Positions 36,201 through 49,126 of a stretch of 64,000 nucleotides of DNA are shown here, piece by piece. Origin of the DNA: Lingula anatina (Eukaryota; Brachiopoda; Lingulata; Lingulida; Lingulidae). Each line of letters begins with the position of its first letter. Within the stretch, counting starts at the first letter, position 1. Where the stretch lies: positions 208,551-272,550 of the forward strand of contig NW_019775504.1 in assembly GCF_001039355.2 (NCBI RefSeq). The letters are read 5' to 3'. A program made the translations under genes and the position numbers. The notes under the pieces are model-generated. The model ran no database searches. It was not told where the DNA came from and saw nothing but the letters and a program-made list of their open reading frames with translations.

Positions 36201-39200
36201 ATACTGAGACCACCTGTTTTTAATAACTTAGGACCATCTGTCCAAATAAGAGTGATAATTTCATTATCCTAGGCCATGTTTCTCCATAGGGCATGACATC
36301 CTGATTATACTTAACATGCTGAGGGGAGGTTTACTGAAGATTTCTGTGAATCCAGGTTACATAATGCATATTATCTCTGAGGAGGAAAGCCAAGCATTGT
36401 TATAATTGAACCCTGTTCAGTGGTAAATTGTGAGAAATTTGTGAATCTAGAATTGAGGGTCAGTAAATCTAATTAAATACTCTCATAATAGAACTGATTT
36501 TTTGTATTTCTTTACAGGAAAATCAACAGTTGACACCCAAATGCCAGCATGTGAGTATGAGACCTATAAGCTGAATTAAAAATTTAATTAAATTAAATTT
36601 AATTATTAAAAATGGTGTCTTCTCTCATCCCAAGACTTTATTCTAGTTATTTTATGTTGTCAGGTGTAATAAATATGCTATAAAGTCAATGTGTTAAGCT
36701 GTTTATATGACTGTCATATTGTATACTCTGTTATATCAGTCAGTGAGAATGGTTATTATATTGTATCTGGTATCAGTTTGAATGTTTTGTTATATAACGG
36801 CATGGATGACATTTCCAATGGTAGACCTGAAAGGAAATGGCATTGGATTATATTATGACAGAGAACTATAAAATTGAAGTACACTGAGCTAAAATATAAA
36901 CACTTCTTGCAATCTTATCAACATTATGGGTAATATACATAGTAAATCATACAGTGTGAATTTTGTTGTTGTGTTATGTTCACACATTGCTGCCCATAAA
37001 TACACATTGTCGCCTGAAGCCCAAGTCACATAAATAATTCACATGGGGTTTTTATATATTTGCTCAGTGTATATGTTAAAGCTTATTGTTTGATTTTTAT
37101 TAATGGATTGATTTTTTTATTTTTCCACTACAGGTTGTGTATGACTACAAGCGTCAGTTAACAACAGATGTTCGTTTTGATTCTGCAGCATTTGAGGTTT
37201 GCAAAGACCCTCTTTCCAAGGTGAGGAAATAATGAACTCTCTTTGACCACTGGGAGGCTGCAGATATAGCTGTTGATAATTACTGTTAATTGTTTAGTAA
37301 TAAAAATGATGATGATGATAAGGATTATGATGATGATAATGTTAATAATAGTAATAATAACAATTATAAAAAAGAGCCAGGTTTAAAGTAATATATGTTT
37401 ATTGCAATGCAAATGTCAACTTGATGCCTTACTGATGAGTAGTGCACCTGACTGATACCACAGCAGATGTTCACAACAAAAGACCCAAACATGGAGAATT
37501 GTACACATTTTTCTGTTCCTCTGCAGTGGTTTACAGTCCTATGTTATGAAGAGATATAACAGTGGACCTTCTACATTTCAGTTCATTCCATATGATTTCC
37601 TTCTTTTTCCTTTCAGCTGCCAGAATGCAACAAGTTACAACAAGGAGGAGGGGAGATCATTCCCTGCTTGATAGAAAACATGGAGAACATCACCAACCAA
37701 AACTGCCAGTTGTTCCTAAAGAAAATGGCCAGTCTTATATTCTCAGATTACCGTCTCATCAAAAATTTTGTTGAGAGGTGTGGTAACGACATCAGTCGTT
37801 TTAAGTGTGGACGGAGTGAGGATGACAGGGATGATGTAAGTTTGAAAACACATTTAAACATATTTATAATTCTGATTGAGGGTTATGATGTTGACTAGCA
37901 TAACTAGTTTCCACTACATATTTATCTTTGATGAGGGGTTTCCCCAGCATTTGGGTTACAAGGAGTCCAAAATATAAATCTGTAATTTGGTCTTTAACAA
38001 ATATTGAAATTAAGATGATCACTAAAAGACCAGGTTTAATAATACATTATATTTAGATAAAGCTTAGAAGAAATTGAAATACACCAAACCTTGAACTACA
38101 TTACATAAGAAAATATCCTTCTACACGTAATCATAGGGTTATTTATCTGAATATATATTTTCAGTCCCCCCACAACCAAGGCAGAACAATCAAGTGTTTA
38201 GAGCGTCACTATAGTGAACTTGACGAGGGATGTAATCAGCAGATTATGAGGGTGGCTGAACTACAGTCTGACGACTATCACATGGACAGGCCGCTCTACT
38301 TCGCCTGTAAAGATGATCGCGAGAAGTTCTGTCGAGACGTGAAAGCGGGACATGGACGCATCTTTAAGTGCTTGTACAAACACAAATTTGAGAGGACAAT
38401 GAGCGCAGAGGTAAAGTTTTGACATTAATTTCTGTATGTTCTGTTTGTTTTTATAGGTTATATTTTACTTGGATGTCATGGCTTGGGAATTGCATTTAAT
38501 AAAATGTTCATTAAAATCTTAGGTTTGAAAACCCCATCAGTAGAATTTTGCTAATGATAGATTCACCTAATTGGCCAGTAAATTAACCAATCTCCATGTC
38601 ACTTTTATCCAGTGTCAAGAGATGGTGACTCTACGTCAGAAGCTGGTGCATGCAGACTATAAAGTGGGTCATGCTCTGGCAGAGGGCTGTGCTAAGGACA
38701 TCAAGATGTTCAAGTGTGCCAAACATGCCAGAGACCACCAAAATCAGCCGGGAAGACTGTCAGAGATTTTGCTCTGTTTGGAGAATGAGAGGAAGAAAGG
38801 TAAGGTCATGGGTCGAAACAGACAGTCGTCACTCGTAAATTCCAGATAGTGAAAGCACGGGGACGACCCATTGTGACAGGTTACTTTAGTCCTTTCTGAC
38901 GAGTGTCAGTTTTGATCAGAAACAGTGGTTACAGATGCTACTTCACCATTTCTGTCAATGTTTTCGCATTTATTTTCAGTAAATCTTGTGAATTCGACAT
39001 ATTTTCTCACTTGTTTCCTTTAGAACGTGGGCCGCGCCATATTGGATATCACTGCACATGCGCGCATAGCAAAACTACGGGAATCATTAGTTCGGCAAAT
39101 TCCATGCATAAGCGTAAGGGAGTGATATTCTAAGTAGTTTTGGAGATCGTTATTGGTCTGACTGATACAAAAGAACGGCTCTCATTGGTCTTAGATGATG

Positions 39201-42200
39201 TTAAAAATAGAAATCCCACAAAAAAGTTACATGCGCTCTGCATTTGACAGCTTAGCCACTATTTTTCGGGTATTTGCATTAGCTGCGATGTGGAATTTTT
39301 TGCATATGGCGTAAGCAAGCCAAAGCAACGAGATATTCTGAAGTACCAAGCACTAGTTCGTTTAGTCAAGAATCCAGCGCTGATTCAGAATGTAAGAAAG
39401 TCTAAAATGACTATCTTCACTTCTAAAATTAAGTCAGAGGGAGGCTGAAAACATTTATCATGAAAAGATGGGTTTTTAGTAAGGCTTTTAAACTATCGCC
39501 GTCACTTTCAGTTCTGATATTTTAATATTAATTAATTCTTTTAAAAAAGAATGAAGAACTGTGATTTGGATAAAACTTGTGATGTGTGAAATATTAAGTT
39601 TATTTGAATAAATAAAGTCATTTGAAAACAGTGTAATATGTGATTGTGGAAATGCATACCACATCATGAGGATCACTAAAAATTAGCTTGGACTAGTAAC
39701 ACAGCAAAGTCACTAGTCCCATAGGACCAGTGACCCAGAATTTCTGTTTCAACCCCTGTAAGGTGTTGATTAGCAACTGTGTAGAATAAGAGACTGTTTA
39801 GAATTTTAATACATTTTCCATTTGAAACCAGAAGGTGGCAGCACTTTCTGATGAGGCTTAGAATACTTTGTCTTGGCTGCTTTTTTGATAAACCTTGTTT
39901 CCATTCATTGTTTCTTGGCATCAACATATATTTCCAGATTTCATGACAAATTTGTTAGTTTTTTGTATTTGTCACCCCTGAAAAAAAGGAATATTGGTTG
40001 AAAAGCAGCCAAAGTTCTACGAAATGAATTATAATTTTTTAAGTATTCATGATATTAACAGGATTCTTTAAAATGCAAAAAGACCATTTTTATGAGTTCT
40101 GCTCATCTTGAAAAGTACTGACAGCGCTGGTCCCAAGTAAGACAATTCATTTCTGTCAAAATTCACCATCACCTGGGGTAGCGCTAGCAATTTTTTTCGC
40201 TTAGCCATATCACCACTTTTATGTCAATTTGTTATCAAAATGGTTATAATTTGACTAAAACAAGTCAAATCAAGCCCATTTTCTTTAGCCAATGAAGGCC
40301 AGTTTTAGCATTTGGCTAAATTGGCGAGTGTTAGCGCTACCCCAGATCACTTTTTTCAGGCAAAAAGGTCTCTGCAGAGTGTCAGTCAGAGATGAACAAC
40401 TGGCGTCGCAGCTTAATGGAAGATTACCAGCTGACGCCTGAGGTAGCCAAGGACTGTTCGACTGAGGTGACCCAATACTGTGATGGTGGCACGGAGAGAG
40501 GCGGGAAGACACTACACTGTCTGATGGACCTGGCCAGACCCAGAGAGAGACAGTTTGATAAACAGCCCAGGATTAGTGAGCAGTGTCTCAGAGCGGTGAG
40601 TTGGGAGAATCTTAATTGTTTGTCATTGGGGCTTGTGGTAATTTTAGGTGATGAAATCTTTGAACGAGGTAAAAATGAAAATTTATCAGTTAAATTCAGG
40701 GATTTTATGGAAATCATCTTCTGGGTCATTCGGAGACAGAATATTTCAAGTTAACATTGACGGGCATCTAATTTTTTCAGAAGACGGTCAAAAATGAAAA
40801 ATGGCTCAACAAAAAAAATTTGTAAGCCTGTCAGAAAATGTCTCTGGATCCACCCCTGAAAATTGCAACTTTAGCCATGTTATGGCAGATTTTTTGCATG
40901 AAGATCTTAAAACTGGTCACAGCAACAAGCGTATAAAGTGATGTATTAAATCATTTCAGCTGGAGGGTCTGATCAAGGTGGCGGATGCGGCAGAAGACAT
41001 CAGGGTGGATCCCTCCGTGATGCAGGCGTGTCAACCTGTGGCTAGTGTGCTGTGTAAAGATGTCAAACCAGGAGATGCCAAGTAAGACCAGTTTCACAAA
41101 AAAAACTAAGTCAGGTTCCCTGGCTAAGAGCTTAATTACCAAGGTTACATGGTCACATGGGCACATCTTACCCTATCAGGAGCAGTGTGACAGCATTCAC
41201 ATGGAAATCATAGTCAACTAAGCCAGGGGACTGACTTAAGTTTTTTTGTGAAACTGGCACCAGGTTACGTACTTATAGATTTTACCTTAGACTAGTTAAA
41301 CTAAAAAATTTTTGGACCATATGAAGTAAAGTTCAGGTAGATTTTGTGTAAGATTTGTAAAACAGTTGAATTAAAAAGAAAGGTTTTCAACAAAGTCACT
41401 AAGCATGCTTATTCCTATACAGCCAAAAGATTAAGAATTGTTTTATTTGATTAAATCTTGTGCAAATCGTGCAAATTTCTATAGAGGTGGGAGAGGGTGG
41501 GTTGAAAAGTTTCCAGTGCAGGTTAGATTGGTCTAGGTAATACAAAGTCCTAATGGCAGCTATACCTATTTCCAGTGTGATGGCATGCCTGATGGACAAG
41601 ATGGAGTCAGACAAAATGACAGACGAATGCGAAGAGCGCCTGGTAGAAATACAGTACTTTGTAGCTAGGGACTTCAAGTAAGTGATCTTACACATAATAT
41701 TGCCATTTTTAAAGTGATGTTACCTTTTGCTAGGATGTAGTTGTATAATTATTACTGGAAAAACTGAAAAACTGTTTAGTTCACTTTGAACTCTCACTTT
41801 TTTTATGTACAGACACAGATGTGTCTGTACATATAGCCATCATCTGCGTCTGTCGTCGCCGTCGCCGTCGTNGTGAAAATTTAAATTTTCACTTATTTGT
41901 ATCTTTATTTTCTGTTCTTTGTCTGTACATTTGACAGCTTTGCTGCCTTGTTCTTTCTCCCTATGTTAGCATTCTCTGTTGCCAGCTCCTCTTGCTCACA
42001 CTGCCACCTATATTTCCAGTCTAGACTCCAGACTACACAAACTATGTCACAAAGATGCAGTAAAGCACTGCCACGCCTCTGAGAACTGGTACGATCCTGA
42101 CACGGAAGGGCCCAGTAACGGCCCCTTAATCCTGCCTTGCCTTTATGGCAGAATCATGCATCACGAAAACGATCCTCATATGCAGGTAATTCTGTGTGAT

Positions 42201-45200
42201 GTTGTCTTTGTTTGTTGCAGTCTGGCGCAGTGGATAGTTGCAGGTATGGAATTGCCAATCCAGGATGTCTGTTTTGACTCATTGTCTTTCTTTTCCTTTT
42301 TAGCCTTAGATGTGAAAGAATCTACCCCTTGGCGTGGTTTTTGTTTAATTTCTGATGTTGTATTAAATGAAGGTTGTGTTCTTTAGTTCCAGGTGAAAAC
42401 TTCCTATTTCATAACTTTGGTGGACTGACATATTGAAGAGGGGACTTATTAAATATCACCATAACTTCAGAGTTCATAATTTGTTTTGTGAATCGCATAC
42501 AGATATCTTTTGTACGACCAGTCAAAATTTTTTTAAGACTACCAGTCAAAATTTTTTTTAGGATCATATTGCTAACTGAATTTTATCTTAAGTGTCCTAA
42601 GTGCCATAAAGTTATAATTTTTTTCAAAAGTTGCTAATTTATTGGCAAGATGAGCCCCGTTTCACAAAGCAGGTTGTGTCCTCTCTGATTTTATGTGTGG
42701 TATTTACACCAGTGGTCTCCATATTTATACAACTTTTTTTCGATGTTTCTAACGTCTCTGTGTCTATCCCTTGTCTCAGTCTGGCGCCTCGTCTTTACCG
42801 GAAGTGTTGGAAGGTGGCACAGAATTACTGTGGGGTCCAGGACTGGAGGACGGAGATGTCCGAAAATGAGCGAAAAAAGAGGCCACCGGGTTTTGTTCTC
42901 GCATGCCTGCATCGCAAATTTAAGGAAATGCCCAAGGATCATTTGCAGAAGGACGATGTGAATAATAAATGAATTTGTGCTTTTGTTTTCTTCTCTTGAA
43001 TATTGATGCACTTTTTTATATCACAAGTTGTTTGATTTGAAAAAAAATTGGAATATTTATGCATGGCTGATTAAATATGCACTTTTCATCCAGTATTCAA
43101 AGTAACAGGCTGTTTTTATCAAACATCTCAATCTTCAAGCAACTTTTTAAACATTTAACATATTTATGAACTGAAAGCAAACCCAGAAGAAACATCTGCT
43201 TCCATGATAGACAAACAGCTTTCAGTGCAAATTTCCGCAACACAGTTGGGATACACTGATAGAGTATGGTCATGCTTTGATTGCTATCTAGAAGCTTGTC
43301 ATTTACATAACTCTGTCATGAAATTTCATTTTAAATATGATGATGAAAAGAGTGCATGGATATTGTGTTAGCTGTTGATCCAAGGCTTTAATTTCCCTGC
43401 AGTGTGTCTTGTGTGTGATCGTCTGCTGTTTCATTGATGGAAGTTATTCTTAATTTTAGGTGTCTTGGGTTGAAGTTTTCCACTTCTTTACCTTCTTTTC
43501 CATTTTCTTTGATTACATAATGGAAGAAGTGCTGTTAGTTTATTCATATATAATAAACATGTTTCTGTTAGTGTCTGAAGGTTCTAACAATTTACTAACA
43601 ATTTCAGAGTTACAAATTATGTATTCTGTTGAGTCTTGCACTTGATTTTTGAAGGTGTTGAAATCTGGAGAAAAAAAAACAAAGTCAACCCAGTTTCCAA
43701 ACTCCTGAGTTCTGCACTTTTTGTGGATGATGTTTGTATTTTGCACATTCTTGATAATTTTCTTCTGTTTTTCTACTTGATTTCAGCTCATGCTTTATCT
43801 AATTCCAATTCCTAGTTTCTTTTAGTCATGATAGCCCCCGTATCCTGCTGTTGTTAATATTGATTGGATTATTTTCTATTATGATTTATGTCATTTACTA
43901 CAATTTATAGCAAAAGTGAAGTTCAAGAGAAACAAAACCAACAAACAAATCGAAAAAAGTTGATTTAAAAAGTTTGGATAAGATCATAATGTTGTAATGA
44001 TGATTCTATTCAACCAGTTTGTGTTTAAAAAGTAATTATTCAAATAACTTGTAGCCTACGAGAAAGTTAATACAAATAATGCTTTGCTGTTACTTGTAGT
44101 AAATTGCATTTGTGAAGGATTTTATATTGAGTTTATGGCTTTGTTTCTATTAAAAGTTTTGTGGAATGAAATGGTTTTATATGTTTGGTTATGTCGTAAA
44201 CATCTACAAATGTATGGAGATATTTTTCTTTTATTTTGTATTACATAATATTTGAGGGCTTTAAAAGTTTAAGGTAATATTTGTGATTAAAAATTAATTT
44301 TAGATAGATATATTTACAAGGTAACAAGTTTTCCTTGGGACTGTAGAAAAAAATAAAGATTCATTCTTAAATAAGTTTTAAATATGAATATTATAAAACA
44401 ACCAGATCTTTGCCCTTTTTGTTCTTCAGATTTCCCGCCAGTGTGCACTGGAAGTGAAGCGTGTGATGCACCAGAGGGCGCTAAATGTAGATCTGGAACC
44501 ACGTATTGAGGAGCCGTGTATGGCTGATCTTGCCACGTACTGTTCACAGGAGACAGAGAAGGGAGCTGTGAGTATACACAGTTTGATGAAAATCTTGGCC
44601 TTTGATTCTTACTCAGTTTTCCAGTAGATGGAGAGAGAGGCCATGACAGTCTGCTTTAAGTTTGCAGGTGTTGACATGTCTGCCAATTTTAGCTTAATAT
44701 AAATTTCTGTCATACTCTTATTATTTGAGCCATTACAGGAATAAGGAAAATTAAAAAATCATTTTCCTACAATTTTCAGTCAAATTTCACTTGCTTTGTT
44801 TGTTTTTTCTTTTTGTTTTTCTATTATTTATTTTTCCTCATATACAGGAAGTGGAATGTCTCCAAGACAACTATGATAGTTTGAGTGACGAGTGCCAGGA
44901 AGCAGTGGGTAACTTCACAGAAGATGAGGACGCAGACATAGAACTGGACAAGATCCTGATGAAGGCGTGCATGCCAATGTTGAGGACTTTCTGCCAGGTG
45001 GGTTCTTCTCCTTATCTGTACACACAGCAGACCAGTAGTCGGGGGTGGGGGGTTGAAAGTGCCTATTTTTGCTGCCAATTTACTGTAAGAATAGATTTAC
45101 TTTAAGTAGTCTTCTTCATATGATTCAGAAAGTATTTAAGAACATAATAGTGTTTAATGAGAATATATATAAATTTTATTTTTCATTATTATAAGAAACC

Positions 45201-48200
45201 AATTAACAAAAAAAGGAAAAATTAAATAAGAACATTTTCTGCATTTATTGTTTCAAGCTACAGGGGATTTGTGAAAAAAAATGATAAAAAAATAACCAAA
45301 AAGCAATCTTGTTTATGTTATTAGAAAGAGATGGAGGATGACAGAGATACAGGAGAAGTAATGGAGTGCCTTATCAAACAGAAACACTCCCCCCAGATGG
45401 ACCTCAAGTGTGCAGCAGGCATAGAGCATCATCAGCTGGTATGTAGGCAACACATAGGACACTTGTTCTTTAGTTTTTTCTTTCTCCATAAATCAAGCAA
45501 TGATTCAAGACATCAGACATTGCTGTTTTTACCTGGGGGGAAAATTAGATTTGGTGCAAATAATCTTATGCTGAATAGCTCAAACACAGTGGCACAGTTA
45601 CTGCAGTAACATGTCCAACACAATTGGAAAAACTTGAATTTTCACAATTAACACATTAGCTCATTCGTCATATTATCATTCATAACACAATGGCAAAACG
45701 TATATTCACTTCTAACACAATAGCTCACCCAGTCACATCTAACACAATAGCTCACCCAGTCACATCTAACACATCTAACACTATTGCTCACCCAGTCACA
45801 TCTAACACAATACTCTCTCTGTTCCAGATCACACTGAAGGACTACAGATTTAGCCACAAGTTTAAAGAAGCCTGCAAAGCTGATGTTATGAAGTTATGCA
45901 AAAATGCCAAATCAAAGTGAGTACAGAGTTTCAAAATTTAAACTATTTCTTGAAATGTCTACCTTGTATTTTGCATAAAAGCAGTCCTTTTGAGGTTGAA
46001 TAAAAAAAATGCTTTACTATTGGCCATTCCACAGTAACACACAGTTTGTGTTTTCTTTGCATAATTTTAACTTATCCCAATTTTTTGCATGTTTGACACT
46101 GAAGAAATATCAGATATGGCTGGGGTAGGGCTAGCAATTTTTTTCGCTTAGCCAAATCACCACTTCTTTGTCAGTTTGTTATCCAAATGGTTATAATTTG
46201 ACTAAAACAAATCAAATCAAGCCCTTTTTGTTTAGCCAATTTAAGTCAGTTTTAGCATTTGGCTAAATTGGCGAGTGTTAGCGCTACCCCAGTATGGGAA
46301 GATTTCGACAGTAATTAAAAAATGGTATAAAACAGTTATGAAATATTTCACACAAAATGTGTCTCTGATGTGAATTTTTTTGTGGATTGACCCAAAACTG
46401 TGATGGAGAATATTTTCTCTTTATAAACTCCTTTCTGATGTCTATTTCTCCTTTAATCCTCACATCTGTGTTCTTTGTTTTTCAATAAAGAATTTATTTG
46501 TTAATGCATTTCTTCCTCAGGTCCCAGGTAGTGGTCTGCCTTAGTGAACACATGAGAAATGACACCCTGCTGGATAAAGTACAGAGATTGTCTGCTAAGT
46601 GTCTGTCACAGCTGAAGTTTGAACTGTTACAGAGGGTAAGTTAACACCTTGCTAGATAAAGTACAGATATTGATTTTCAGAATAACTTTATCTTCAAGTT
46701 ATCAGTTGTGGTTGAAGTTTGTGCTGTGGTAGCCAGTAAGTGGGGAAAGGAATCTACTTTGAACAAGGACTACATCTTTTTTTTATCCATAACTTTAACA
46801 AAAATCAATTTTTCAAGATGTGTGATTTTAGCAAAAAAAAAAAAAAAAGAAACTAAATAATGCCCACACTAAAAAAACACTGCTGTTCCGTCTTTGTCAG
46901 TTCTTGAGGTTAAACTTGGAAATCACAATATTGAGTGAATTCTTGTCAAACTTACATATCTTTAAGATTCCTTATTGTATGAGCATTAGTGTACTAATCA
47001 TTCTCTCTTTGATATTTTAAAAACAAAATTATTGCTATTTTAATTTATGTACAGCATTTAGTATGGTTGCATATATTTTTATTATTTCTTATTTACTGAT
47101 TTTTTAGTCGGAGTCGATTAAACTGGATCCAGATCTTCTCCAGTCATGCCAGGAAGATATTGACCACTTTTGCCCAGACAAGAATGCAGGGAACGCAGAG
47201 GTCACCGAGTGCCTTAGGAAGAAAAACCCAAAGAAACTGTCCAGTTCATGTAGAAGTATGTTGTTTAAACGAGAGGTATGTACCTGCATGCATACGCGCA
47301 GGCAAATAAAACAAACACAAACACGCACACACTTCATAAGACTGGAATTTCTCACATTTTATTAACAAGCCTTTAAGAACATCAAATTCGGATCAAATAT
47401 AATCTCAAAATGAAACCTATAGATGATGGAATGATTTAAAAACCCCACCAATCCCATAATATTGTGCACCTTCAAGAATATATTCACAAGTCAGATGTCC
47501 TATCTCCTGGTCACTTGTCTGATATTGGTGTCAATAGGGCCATTCAGATGTCCTATCTCCTGGTCATTTGTCTGATATTGGTGTCAATAGGGCCATTCAG
47601 ATGTCCTATCTCCTGGTCATTTGTCTGATATTGGTGTCAATAGGGCCATTCAGATGTCCTATCTCCTGGTCATTTGTCTGATATTGGTGTCAATAGGGGC
47701 ATTCAGACCCAGTTTGTCTGTGGACTAATTGGTCTACAAATTATGGAAATATAGCGCACATTATGGATTCCTGCCTCCCACGTGCGCCCTTTCAACAGGG
47801 AAAGAGCAATTAAGTCTTGGTACCCTTTCAAGTTGGTCGCACCATATTTGATCCACAGACTAGCAAAACACCAACAAGCCCTTCTTGATCATGGTAATGA
47901 AGGGTTGAAAAATGCCTCATAGGTAGAAAAACACATTGAGTCTTTTCAGAAACTGATTATTTTTTCTTTGTATCACAATTATATTAATATCTCCATAATA
48001 AAATATAAATGTATGTAAATCATATTGTTTTAGATGGTGATGGAGCGTAATCCCAGTGTGGACTTTGGTTTCATGACTTACTGTAAGAGCATGGTGAAGG
48101 TACGTAATGTGTGGATTTTTTTTTTTTTTTTTTTTTTTGATAAAAACTTTTATTTCTGACCATATTTTCATCCTTGTTATGCAGCAGAAAATTAGACTTC

Positions 48201-49083
48201 ACCAAGAGTGTGAGAGTGTTTCCACACTGTACCACATATACCATATAAATGTTTGTTCTTACACAAAACCAATAAATGGTTTGTCTTATTAGCATTAAAT
48301 TTGTATTTCAGCACTACTGCCAGGATGAGGAACCTTCCAACTATCTCACTTGTTTGAAAAGACACAAGAACGAGGACAATTTTGATCAGAAATGCCGCAG
48401 GAAGATATCTGACAGACAGATAGAACAAAATAGAGGTGATTTTATAAATATTATAATTTTTGGACAACAAGCTATTACAAAGCAGTTTCATGTGTACAAA
48501 GCTACAAAGATGACTAAAAGTCTTTGCTATAGATATAAAACAAAACCATGTGATATTAAGGCATATGTACATTAACAATAGCATGTTATTGTATAATTGC
48601 TTCAATGAAGTGCCTAACCAAGATGGTGGTACATACACAAGAAGCAGCTACACCTCTCTGCCACTATAGTTAATGCACAATTTGGTCAGTTTTGGAGCAG
48701 ATCTTCATATTTAGTAATATATTTTTAGACATGGGTTAAGAAGAGTATTTTAGTAATGCAAATTTAATTTAATTTTTTTAATTTTCTGTACTTTTTTTTT
48801 ACCCAGATTATCGCCTGAATCCAGCCCTGAAGAGCGCCTGCACCATGGACATCCCCAAGTTCTGCAAAGCTGTCCTCCAAAATAAGAAGAGCAAGGACGA
48901 GGACTTTGAAGGAGAAGTCATCAACTGTTTGAAGACACCATACAGAAAAGGGGTATTTGTCTACAGTACTAATTGTTGGTAGCAGACCTGAATCAAATTT
49001 TTATCATACAGGTTCTATGCTTTTTTTTTATGTTGTGTGTAGCATAAAGGGATTAAAGGTCCACTTTTTCAAAAGATGACTGT

Positions 49084-49126
<43 letters not shown>

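Noticed and set aside
45711-45812. Regularly spaced repeats resembling a CRISPR array
   Set aside because: Simple head-to-tail tandem units without unique spacers, in a eukaryotic intron. The same applies to the 53-bp units at 47491-47702.
48192-48638. 148-codon open frame on the minus strand
   Set aside because: It runs antisense through GLG1 exon 19 and the flanking AT-rich introns, has no recognisable domain, and the opposite strand is clearly coding.
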